Positions 1 through 10,822 of a stretch of 64,000 nucleotides of DNA are shown here, in pieces. The DNA lies in contig CAJINV010000007.1 of NCBI GenBank assembly GCA_905178155.1, positions 2,213,151 to 2,277,150 of the forward strand, written 5' to 3'. Below the pieces are notes generated by a model. That model did not search any database and was not told the origin of the DNA. It saw only the letters and a list, made by a program, of their open reading frames with translations. The translations under genes and the position numbers were made by a program. The stretch is from Amoebophrya sp. A120. Its lineage: Eukaryota; Sar; Dinophyceae; Syndiniales; Amoebophryaceae. The first letter of the stretch is position 1, and every line of letters starts with the position of its first letter.

Positions 1-3000
1 GCCCACTAGTAAAAGGAGCTGGACCTCCCCCTGCTTGTCCCGATGACGTTGCGGCTAGCAGGGAGGTACTCATCTCAGTCACTCCGTTTGCTGTCAACTG
101 CAGTGTTGGCGTCCGAGGCTGCTGATAATTGGAATTCGTCAAGTACTGTGCTGCTGGGCTATGGGGCCTGCTCGTGTTGTTCAACATCAGTTGCTGCGAA
201 CAAATCTGTTGGTTGTGCGTATCCAGGTCCGAAATTGCCTGCCAGAAATCGAACCTGTCCTCCGGCGCGACGGTGTGAACACCAAGTAGAAGACTGTAGT
301 CGATGATGCTGTTTTTCGCCAAGAATTCGCTGTCCGCACGCAGCTGGTCGGTGATGATTTGGTAAGCTTGCTGGGACAGGACGACAGGCACATGAGTAGA
401 CACAGCAGGCTCGTCATGATGTTGTTCCTCACTGTGCTCGTTTTGACCCGCTGCACTCAGTGGTTGGTTCTGATTTCTCTTCGAACGTTGATTATGTGGT
501 GCACTTGAACTAGATGTGGCACCGCCATCAGGTGTAGCACCCGTTCTCTTGAGGGCCAGCGCCGTACTAGACGACGCGGCCGTCGCACTGCTCGATGTTC
601 CTGCCGTGCCGCCGCTACCCCTCGTCGCAGCCGTACTGGTTGCACTCGCGGTCACTTCGTGCAAGAAGTCCATGTCTTTCCTCGCGACTGTTTTGTCTTC
701 CAACAGGGACGCGTTTGTCGTCCGGCCGAACGTGCTGCCCTTCAAGTCGTACCTCGTATGGATCTCGTACGGCGTGTTAAACATGTTTCCCATGACCACA
801 AAGTAGATCTTCTTTTCCCGGATCTTGCTCGACGCACGGAAGGACCCGATGTTGTTGCTCTGTTTCCGCACCCGCAGCGCGTGCAGCCCAAAAAACTTGA
901 TCAGCAGCGAGTCCGGGTACTTCTTCAAATGCAGCCAATACGGCAGCATGATCGTCTGCAGCCACTCCTTCTCCTCCTTGCTAATCGTCTTGATCATGAA
1001 GGATCCGTCGGCGGTGTAGTAGAAAAAAGCCCCGGATTTCCCCTCGGAGGACAGCTCGGAGAGACTGCTGAGGTTGCCGAGAATCATGTTTCCCAGAAGC
1101 TGTTCCGGGCCGACGGACCGGAGATACTGCTCCGGTTTGATGCCTCGCAGTTGTCGGATCTTGCGGAAGACAAAGGGCAGATAATCGACGAAAATCGTGT
1201 AGTTTTGGTTCGCCGCGGCCACACTGTCCATGATGTTCGCGAGGTTGGGCAGGATCGCGAATTTGTCCCGCATTTTGAAATCCAACGATTGCAACCCCCG
1301 GTCACCCTCGGTGCTGCTCCGTCCGACGGCCAGTCGGATGCCAATCATCATGTTCAACACCATGTTCCAATTTTCGTGCCCGAAATGCACCGCCAACCCC
1401 TTCTTCGGTCCGAGGATCTTGTGTTGCTGCTTGTGCACCCGTGACAGAGCTGCGGCCGGGTGGGTCAGATTGACTGCGGTGGCGCCGGTTGGGCGGAGCC
1501 GTGAGTAGCGGCGCGCGTTGGATGTAGTAGAGCCAGGAAGTTGTAGCTGCTGGTGCTGTGCACCTCCTTGCATCGTCGCGACAGATGCCAGCGACGTGCC
1601 AAAACGAGCCGTCGTGGCCACGGAGACGTCGGTCGTGGGCCGGCGCGGATACGCTGGGTCTGGAAGTAAAACTCCTGAGCGGGAATTGGACTGGAGAGTC
1701 TGCTGTGTGATCAAAGAATTCGGGCTTTCGTTATTTTCATGATGGTGGCCGAGATTCAGATTGTGGTCTTGCGCATCATGATTTTCGAGCATGTGAATTT
1801 CATTCCCCCTTGAACTGGCAGGGCTGTCTAGCGGCGGGGGGAACAAAAAAGCACTATCCCCACCCGTTTGAAGTCCACTTCTAGCTGGTCCGCCTGCAGC
1901 TCCATGTCGCAGGTAATAAAACTGCTGCGCGTGGTGATGGTTGACATTCGCGCCGCCGGGGGACCGCACCAGCGACGACGGAGAGATGGGAGAGACGGGC
2001 GATGCTCCGACGTGCATGCCTTGCAAATGTCCACCAGCTGCGAAAGAACCACTAGCGAGAGGCGACGAAGCATAGTCCTGGACACACGAAACGAGGTCAA
2101 AAAGCCTTTCGAGCTTTTGTTGCAGAAGATGCCGTCTAGAAGTGAACAAAGAACCAGCTGGAGTTTTACTTCCCCCAGGTGGAGCCCCTGCTGTCTTGAC
2201 TAAGCTGCCAAAGTAATGGCTCGAAGAAGCTGCGCCAGCATCTTCAAGACGGCCGCCGCCGTCTGGGTTTGGGAGGCTCAGCTGCGGTGGTGGCGACCGG
2301 GAATAAATCAAATTGGAGTGATTCTTGTAATATGGTGCTTGTTCACCCTCGTGGGTAGGTTGCTTTGATGGGGAAGTACTGCTGTTGCCAGCACCACCGC
2401 CGGGTATATTAGGTCGTACATTTTTATTCGCATGTTGCCCCGGCTCGGATGGAACAGTGTCGGTTGGCGGCGACCACCAACTTGTTCCATCGTGGTCCTC
2501 ATCGCTGTTGGCCGCACTTTCTCCTCCGGTAACTCCCTTGTCCCCTGGATTTGCCTCGCTGCGCCGGCTGAAGAGACGGTTGAAGTAGAAGGAAAACATA
2601 TTACCGCCGGCCGCGAGAGGACCTGCCTCTACAGGAGCTGCTGAGGTTTTGCTGTCCGAGGATTCGCGAGCCTCAGAATCGGGATCGCCCACCGTGTCGC
2701 GCGGATTCGGGTTCGGGGCAACCAGATCACTCTGTGAAGATTTCTTGTTGTTGTCCACTGAGATTGACTTCATCTGGTGGTTTGCGCCAACAACTAGATC
2801 CGATGATGAACGGTCGTGATTTATTTCCAGTGCTTGTGTTGAATGCGGTTCCAGCTCAGCGTCAGTGTCTGTTTCAATCGCCATTTTGCTTCCGCTCCCC
2901 CCACCGGCGAAATTATAGTCGTGCTCGCCCTCTCCCTCTACTTCCTGTAGGGCCTGCAACCGTTGCACTTGCTCCCGGAGCTCCAACAACAAAGACCAGA

Positions 3001-5126
3001 ATTCGGTCGGCTGGTGGATTTTCCACACCTGTTCGTTGTGCTGGAATTGCTGGGGTGGCAGAGGCTCGTTCGCGTTCAGCGCAGCCGTGGAGGGGAGTAG
3101 CCCGATCAACTCCAGGAATTCGGGACAGTGCTTGACGGCGTTTTTGTACGCCTCGAGGGAGATCATCGCGGGTTTAGCGCGAAAATCGGGTCGGGACAAA
3201 GAAGTGTGATTATTTGCCATGGTTCCGAAGAAATTTTCATCCGTCTCTTCCCCAGAGGACGTCGCAAGCATCATCGCCGTCGTGTTTGGATTATTTACTC
3301 CTGCTGCTGTAGTTGTACCCGGTATCGGCTGCTGTTGCTCTGCAAGTCCTCCGCCCGGATCGTAGCTTATGCGAGCTTGCGGTTCGTTTTCTTTCCGTGG
3401 CGGGGCGCCACCAGCACTAGAGGTCGTCCCGAGCAGCGCGGAGATCGCCGTGTCCTTGCTTCGGAAATAGATGTTGGAGCCGTCAGTAGAGGTTGGCGAA
3501 GAACGTTTGGAGTAGTAAACCGCAGGGTAGGTAGGAGTTCCCGGGCGGCGCGGGTCGGCGGCCTGATCATGCGTTTGGTTACGGAAGTTGGAGGCATTCA
3601 GGGAGGCGGTCATGTGTTCTTTTACTACTTATTGTATTATAGAGCTAGAATATGAGCACCGACATCACGACAGCGACATTGTGACTACAGGAGTGAGGAC
3701 AAATAATCTTCATCGTGAAAAAATCATCTACCAAAGCGAGCAAACCCCCGCCGTCTCCACCCGCCTGCACCATGGATGTCGACCTCGCCGTCCTGCCGTA
3801 CGGTGCGGCGGAGTACCGCCCTCGTAAGCGCGCCGCATTCCTCGCGGGGAAGTCGTTTGCCGCGATTCTGTAGAACAGTTCCTCAATCGTTTCTTCGGAA
3901 ATCTGTTTCTGGAACGCCGCCGGGAGCAAGGAGTTTGTCGTCTGGTCAATCGCGCGGATTAGCTCGCGAAACTGCGCCAACCGAATCCCGTAGTTTTGCC
4001 CCTGCCGCGCCCCCAGCCGCATCTTTTTTTGCAAGCGCGAAGCGGCACTGCGCATGGGCTTCGACCCTGTGGGGAGAGTAGAGGAGGACGAGGCTGGTAA
4101 CTGCGGCGGTCTCGAGTTTATTTGTGAATCACCTCCATAATGGGCAGATGTTGTCGGGCCTGATGTCGGCGGAGAAGAGTCGCTCTGGCTCGGTGGGGGA
4201 GGCTGCGAAGCTTGTTGTACAGCTCCTGCTTGCTGTAGGGCAGGTTGCCCACTATCCGAGGTATTGGTTCTCTGATCCAGGGCGGTAGTACAACTATCCT
4301 GCTGCGCACCAGCATTTCTATCGGGGGAGCCAAATACAATTCCAGCAGCCCCACCACTGGCTGTGTCAGGCGACAATCCCGCCGACGTTGTCGTCTTGAA
4401 GCTGACTTGCTTCGCCAAAGATGATACAGTCGGCCCACCTGGTACGCCGGTTTTCTTCATGCTAGAACTGCTAGTAGCGTCTGTTCTGCTAATATTTCCG
4501 GTGGCGATCGTCGTAATCGGTTCCTGCTGGTTTGTTTCCAAGAATTGCGACACCAAATTATGTTCTTCCCCGACCACGTGGTCCCCTACGTCAATTCCGT
4601 CGGACGTTAAGGAAAGAGAAAATGACAAAATCAACTTTTCCTCCGTCGTGCCCCGCAGCATTATCGCTAAGTGCTGGATGAACTGGACGTACGTCAACTC
4701 CTCCCCCGTTCCGCCGGTGAACACCCGGTAGAGCGCGTCGGGCAAGTAATTGTTCTGGCTCATCCCCAGTATCCCCAACGTTCCCCGGAACTGCTGGATG
4801 GTCATGGTTTTGTTCGGGCAGGCGACACGCCGGAACCGGGCGTACAAGGCCTCAACTTCCTGCTCCGAGAGATTCGAGGTGGAGGCAAGTTCCTGCTTCT
4901 CTTTTAAATCCATCTTCGCGGGTAGCTCCGACTTGGGTCGGCTCCGCCCGCAGCCGCAGAACTGGGAGGTGGTGCGTCGCTTGCTAGTGCCCGTTCGATC
5001 CGGGTCCAATTCGGCGCTGCTGCCAAAATCGGAGACGGTGGCGGAAGCGATGAGGGGAAGGTCGTGGTGCGGCAAAGACATGCCGGCGGTGGTGCTGCTG
5101 TTGCCAGCCTTAGTTCGGGCGTACAT
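1..5126 (-). CDS. EF-hand (NCS-like) + phosphatidylinositol phosphate kinase fusion, 3' end outside window
   Basis: Two minus-strand open frames (5126-3732 and 3562 to the left edge) join in phase 0 across a GT-AG intron at 3563-3731. The second frame has no stop before base 1. Exon 1 encodes an NCS/calcineurin-B-like region (about residues 85-175) with helix pairs typical of EF-hands but poor Ca ligands (FTGGTGEEL loop), then low complexity. Exon 2 has a long disordered stretch, then a PIP kinase core: FFYYTADGSFMIKTIS with the ATP-binding Lys, YDLKGSTFGR, and IDYSLLLGVH. The activation loop lies beyond the edge. PIP kinases make PI(4,5)P2 from PI4P on membranes. Plasmodium PIP5K is known to carry an N-terminal NCS-like region, which supports one gene. 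The alternative is two genes, with the kinase starting at ATG 3613. A pyrimidine-rich tract ending CAG lies about 35 bp upstream of ATG 5126 and could be a spliced-leader acceptor. Confidence 0.75.
3563..3731 (-). other. Proposed GT-AG intron joining EF-hand and kinase exons
   Basis: The donor GTAGATGATT follows a Leu codon (TTG) in phase 0. The acceptor ends CATGATCAG and continues in phase 0 into the kinase frame. The intervening 169 bp contains the stop of the EF-hand frame at 3645. The pairing is inferred from frame and domain logic; no transcript was seen. Confidence 0.55.
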
Positions 5127-5687
5127 GGTCGTGATCTCTTGCTTTGTGACTGGGGCCTGAGTTGTGCTCGAAGAAAAGAAAAAGATCAAAAACCTTCCAG
5201 AAACAAATGCGTATAGAGACAAGAAGAGTAGTTTCAAGCTAAACTACAAGAGCGGTAGCGGGACAAGAACTAGATTCTACAATAGCAGAAGATGTATTTC
5301 TATTTGTACAGAAAGTTGTGCTCAAGTTCTTCAACTTCGAGGCACACGTCAACCGCGGAGAATGAAGTGTTTTTTTGTCATGCTCAGGCGTACTAAAGAC
5401 CGATACTTTATTTCGAGATTGGAAGAAAAACACACGGAGGCGCAAGATGACACACAAGACGTGACGAGTGTGACCAAAGACACATCACGCCGTTGGCGCT
5501 CCCTCTCGCTCAGTACTTAACGTTAATTGTGTCAAACCAAAAGCGTCAGAGAGAATCAACTCCTGGAAGGTTGAGACGAACAAACTTTTTGAAGCGACTC
5601 ACTGCAAGAACTCAAACGTTGCAAAGAGTTTTCTTGTCCCGGCAGGCATGCTTTCTTTCTACCTTTTGAGGTCCTCGACGAGGACCA
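5127..5687. other. Intergenic, no gene seen
   Basis: About 560 bp between the FkbM gene stop and the EF-hand/kinase start. Short open frames on both strands look random. It probably holds the 3' UTR of the upstream gene and the 5' region of the downstream gene. Confidence 0.5.
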
Positions 5688-8600
5688 CTAAGGCCACACA
5701 ACTAGGTCGCCACCAATGGTGCCTGCGACAGCGACATTATCGAGTACAACTCCCACGTCGTCCAACAGGTCAAAGTCTGTTCTGGCTTGCAGCGCCGTCA
5801 GGGGACAGTCTAAGACCGGCATGACCGGGTCCCACAGTCTGTGGAGCTTGTCGAGCTTCTTCGTTTCCTCCTCACTACGCATGTACCGCCAGGTGCCGCC
5901 CGGGTACTTCACGACCTTAAAGGCGGGTGCTGCCGGGTCTTCGTGTGAGGTGTGGAGATGTTGATGATGATCATCATCTTTTCGCTGTGCTGGCGCGTTT
6001 TCACCGGACGTTGTCGTGCCGGAATCTTCGGATGACTTGCGATCCCGATCCGCTATGACCACCTCCTCTTTCCTGACGAGCCCGCCGGCGCAGGCAGAGC
6101 GAGGCAGCAGGGTGCAGGAGAACGATTTCTTGTCAGTGCTGTCGCGATTTTCGTTTATCGTCGTGACCTGCCAGCAGTGGAACCCATCGTGGACTTTTCG
6201 GACGCACTGGTTTGCACAAGCGACCACTGCTTGCTGCAGTGGATTCCTTTTGCCCTTCGTTGAGGACGTAGTTCTTGCAGCAGTGGGCGTGGTCGTGGTT
6301 TCAGCAACGTCGATTTTCCTGACCTGTGCGCGTGGGTCGTTTTGTGCATTTTTCCAAACACAGTCCGTGGCCAGCACCGTGTCCAGTTCCAGCTTTTGGG
6401 TAATTTCGTCGGTTTGTATAGCAAGACCAAGAGCTTGATGTTTGTTGTGCTGCGGATTTGCCCCTCCTGTCTGTGCCGGTTCTTCTGTATCAGCTGCGGT
6501 TGCAATGCTCAAACTTCTGGACGGCAACTTCTGAGGCGTCTCTAGCATGAGCTTGTCAAACGTGGAAATCCGTGTGAAGGATTGTCCATCTGGACTCATG
6601 ACGACGTGTTCAGAATTCTGTCCCACCGTGTTGTCAAACATCTCCTCGTAAATTCCGAAGTCTTCTATCGCATTCGCAACATGATCTTGCTTTTGCATGG
6701 CAACTTCGACACCAACTTTCCCTTCCTCCCTCACCGCCTCGCGCCGTAAGGCACCATCATCATCTTCAGCGGATCTTCCTGAGACCGCACTGAGCGCTTG
6801 AAAAAAGCGATCTGTCTGGACTCCCGGGTCCCGCTGGCGCTTCACTTGCGCATTCAGAACATTGTGCTCGACGAAAAGGACCGGCTTGTTTTTCGCAAGA
6901 AACTTTCTCGCCCCTTCCAGGACCTCGGTGTCGTGGCCTTCTGTGTCGATTTTTAGCAGGCGGAAGATCGGCGGCCTGTGACGGTCAGCAGGCTGTCGTA
7001 TTAAACCTTGATCTACACGATCATGTGCAACTCCACTATGTGCTCCTGCTCCTTCTGCTGCTGTTGAATTATCACCATGACCATCAGCTGGAGCTGCAGC
7101 TGTTGCGCACAATTTCTCGGCTTTTCTGGTCCTCTCATCTTCAGCCAGCACCGTTTCTACCACCTCGTCCAGACGACGCACGGCTAGAGATGAGGTAGTT
7201 CGATTACGGCTCGAAGCTGCTGCACCAGAGGGTGCTTCTCCAGCGGTGTGGTTGCCCTCAGAGACGGCGGAGGTCCCCCTTTCATCTGCTTCTCCTGCGA
7301 GCAACAAGCTATGCACCTTGAGGGGTCGTTGAAACGGGTTCAGTGATTCTCGCTCACCGCTGTCAAACTCGGCCACCACCTTTTCGGCTTCTTCCCGCGA
7401 CAGAGGCTTCCCACCGAACACTGCTTGATCCAAGTCCTCAACCGTCCACCGCTTGACCCTGCGGTAAACATCCTGCTGCGCGTCGTAAGTGACGTTGGTA
7501 AGGAATTTTTCGTGCAAGGCTTTGTCCACCAGTACGCCGATACCCGGGTCCTTGGGGTCTTCGAGGAAAACAAAAGGTGGATCATCTTCATCTTCCTTGG
7601 AAGACATTTTTTCTCTAGTTGTGCCGCCTTGTCTTGTTACAGCTCCACCTGAAGCATTCGAAGATGACAACGCCGCCTGCACGACTTTCACGCGGTCCTC
7701 CAGTCGGTTTGCCGCCAGGCTGGCCTTTAGATAAGCCACGTTTGAGGGAAGCGGCTCAACGGCGATCACGTGGTAGCCCCGGGCAGCGAAATAGAGGGCG
7801 ACAGACCCGATGTTGGCGCCGACGTCGATGATGTAGTCAATCAGTTCGTCCGCTTCATCTGACGTGCGTAATTCTTGTGATTCTGATCCTGCCGGAGCGG
7901 CTGCGCTGCATTTCTGCAGAAGAGGACTCGTGGTCTCACCTGCTGCTCGAGAGCGAGAGTTTGTAGTCATCCGCAATGCTCGTTGCCTCTGGTGTCTGTG
8001 CATGCTCTGCTCGAGAAACTTGTCTAGGTCAGGTAAGGTTTTTTGTTTTTGCTCTCCGATCCAGCTGCTGTTATTTTCACCGTATTCTTGAAACCGGTGT
8101 TTTTCCGCGAGCGCATACAATGCTCTGTTGTCCGGCCACGACGCTAGATGAACCCAGTGGTGCCCCACCATGGACGGACTCGCGTCGATCTGCGGGATGC
8201 ATAGCAGAAACTCGGCGTTGGGGTCTGCGGACTTGGACGGGTGGATAAAGCCCTCTGCCGGCACCAAATGCCCATATGTCGGGCAGGGCCCCTTGAAGAA
8301 GAGCAGAAATTCGATTCTGGCAAGCAGGTGGAGGAGGTGCAACTTTGTCATCTTGTTCGCGGTAACGACTGCTGATGGAGGGCCGTGTCTGTGCGCATCA
8401 GGAGTAGCATGGTCTTCACCAACTGAGGACACAGAAGCACGACCTCCTGAGGGGGTGAACCAGCTGAAAAATTCAAAAGGGTTTTTGTCAGAAGAAAACG
8501 GCGACCAGCGAGCAGGTTGCTCTTGTTCCTTGAGATCGTGGGACAGTTTCCGCAAATTATCCACCGTTTTCTTAATCGCACGCATAATTTTCTCCGGGAG

Positions 8601-10397
8601 CCGATACCCGGGGTCCAGAACTCGCGCCCAGGGCTGCGCCTCGAGAGCATCCACCTCGTGTTGCAATGGGGAGAGTGCTTTGACGCAAGTTGACGCGCAG
8701 AATTTCCGTAACCAGTGTGCGTTTGCGGTTTTCGAAAGCGAGGCCGCGTTCCAGGGAGCGAAGTTCAAAACCCCGAAAACTGGCCAGAAGCTCTCCATCA
8801 GAGACTGAATCAGCACAGTAATCTTGTTGGCTGCATCCATTGTGGGATGGCTCACTGCGCTTGCGGCTGGTCCCGGTGCAGCTGCTGGGGCGCCTCTACT
8901 ACTTGTTTCTTCTGTACTAGCGGTCTTGAAGTTGTGAAACACGCTTTCCAAAAACCTCTCCGCCCGCCGATCCATCTCGAGAAACATATCGTTCAGCCAG
9001 TCCGGCGGATTATTTTTCCAATTCTCTACCTCCTCCAACGAAAACCCCTTCGTCAAGCCTCGGCCGCTGTTCACTGCGAGAAAGTAGTAACTAAGGAGTT
9101 CCAGGGGAAAATTCGGTGTCTCCGGCACACTATTTTCCTTCCATTCTCGATGTCCATCCCCACCCGCGTCATTCCAAACGAAACTCGCGAGCAGCTCGAT
9201 CTTGTTCGCGGTGCTTGTTGTAGTGCTTGTTTCTTGCCCTGCGGTGCTCGCGGAGTCATTCGGACCTTTTTGTGCTTGGTCAATATCGTCGTGAAGCAAA
9301 TGCTGTACTTCGCGATCTGCTTCCTGACCAGCCTGTCTTTGTTGCACGACGAAGTCCACAGTAGGTAGATTTTTCTCCCGGTAGTCCGCATCTTCGTCGA
9401 ATCCCGGCGGCAGCTCGACGTTGTACCGGAACGCGATTTCGTGCTGCAGAACGCGGTCAAGTGTCCGGGTCACGAGGCCTGTTGATATTATATTTTTTTC
9501 CTTTGATTTTTCATCAATCTACGTGCGTCTAATCAGGCATGGAAAAGAATTCTTCTGTAGTTTGATTGTGAAAGAAAAAAAAACGTAAGTTACTTGCCTT
9601 CAGTTTCTGGCGGTCGACAAGATCTGGATGGTGCTCCCCAATCTTCTTCTTCGTTGCTGGTGTACTACTACACGACAACCCAGCAGGCTTTTTAGTTCTC
9701 TCCTCGCCAAAAAACCAGGCCGGTGAGACGGAAACCAGCAGTCCCATCAGGTTGTTGACCCACGCCGGAGCGTTATCCTGAGTAAAAACGTACCCACACC
9801 AGAGTTGTAATGCAGATTTGCAAAAACAGGAAGACTTGTAATGCGCATCCCCATGACAACCATTTCCAATCGTGTTTTGGAATTTGTGATGCTGTGAACA
9901 GGATGAGCAGATGAATCTGTGATGCGGCTGCACTTGCTAACCTGCACTACACTGCATAGTGCGACTTGTCATGCGTGACTCGCAAAACTCCTAGGTTTGT
10001 GTTGCAAAATCCCCATCCTGACTCTGGTGTGGGTACGTTTTTACTCAGGATAAGCGTCGTACTGGGTCCACCGCTTTTCCAGAGAGTTCGGCACCCCCGG
10101 TCGGAAGTGCAAGTGCGTCCACATGCGCAGCTTGAGTTGCCGGGTCGTGTACGAGTCCAGCGCGGTGGTCCACCCGGTGTCTTTGTCGTAGTGAGAGTTC
10201 AATAGGTTGGGAGGAACATCATCGTGGTGTCCTCCTCCAACGGAACACTTATGAGCATGTCGTCCTTCTGAATGCTGCTCCGCGTCGTGGGCCTGCGCGG
10301 CGGGGACAACCTCTCCTGCAGCAACGGGAAAGGCAATGCTAGAGAGGAATAAAAAGCCGCTGAAGGCTACGAGAGGAAGAGCGAGGAAGCGCAACAT
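5688..10397 (-). CDS. Large FkbM-family methyltransferase with signal peptide
   Basis: Three exons: 10397-10053, 9768-9594 and 9478-5688, giving 1436 aa. The N-terminus is a signal peptide or signal anchor (a run of Leu/Phe/Ala after ATG 10397, ending FPVAAG), so the protein should enter the secretory route. The FkbM fold (SAM-dependent methyltransferase) lies at about residues 715-1045: DVGANIGSVALYF (SAM loop), HVIAVEPLPSN, and LLKIDTEGHDTEVLEGA. It is split by about 200 residues of low complexity. FkbM enzymes O-methylate sugars or small molecules; the substrate is unknown here. A Cys-rich stretch near the C-terminus (CANQCVRKVHDGFHCW) resembles a PAN/apple module only weakly. Intron 1 is an introner (family A). 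Intron 2 (9479-9593) is GT-AG. The naive start at 9473 is a GTG and not a real start. Confidence 0.85.
9479..9593 (-). other. Conventional GT-AG intron in the FkbM gene
   Basis: Donor GTAACTTACG in phase 1, acceptor AATATCAACAG. The joined frame reads KLKASLVTRTLDRV. It shows that the same gene uses both a normal intron and an introner. Confidence 0.75.
9774..10052. mobile_element. Introner-like element, family A (279 bp)
   Basis: A perfect 32-bp terminal inverted repeat starts TATCCTGAGTAAAAACG at each end. The element is flanked by the direct repeat AGCGT at 9769-9773 and 10053-10057. It interrupts the FkbM gene. Removing it with one AGCGT gives the in-frame junction QYDA/PAWVNN. A GT-AG pair exists inside the TIRs (GTAAAA and ACTCAG), but using it puts exon 2 out of frame and into a stop. 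Internal CATGACA words occur near 9854 and 9969. Confidence 0.9.
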
Positions 10398-10822
10398 CTT
10401 CAGCGTTATCCTACTCAATTCGTGATCTCAACGCGGCTGAAAGAACATGTGAAATTGCAAGGGTTGATGGTGATAATTTTTTTTTTATTTAAACAGTGCT
10501 CGAACAATTTAATGTAGAAGATGGCCGTCCTCAGAACCTTGTTTTCTTCGTTTGTCTTTGTTTATTTTGGAACACTGCTAATCAAAGGGCAGAGGGAAAG
10601 CGAAAGGTCCCATGTCTGTAGGCATATGAATGCAACGCCTAACACACGTCGCCCGCAGCCCTATTCTTTTCTTGTCGCTTTTGGAAGATTCTTTCGTTTT
10701 TGTACACAGTAGTTTGCGTCATCTCGTCTAGGTAGAACTACAGCATCTCCTGCAAGTCTAGTTTTAAACCACGGCGGCAGGTGCAAAAAAATTATTTTTC
10801 CTCAATAATTCTGGTTCTGCTA
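10398..10822. other. Intergenic, no gene seen
   Basis: About 425 bp of AT-richer DNA with poly-T runs. It is the likely promoter/5' UTR of the FkbM gene and 3' UTR of the F-box-like gene. Confidence 0.5.

Noticed and set aside
659..1444. 261-codon plus-strand frame
   Set aside because: Antisense shadow of the PIP kinase frame, which has clear motifs on the minus strand.
5127..5237. Signal peptide at the start of the EF-hand frame
   Set aside because: The hydrophobic run precedes ATG 5126 and ends in a pyrimidine tract plus CAG, more like 5' UTR with a splice acceptor.
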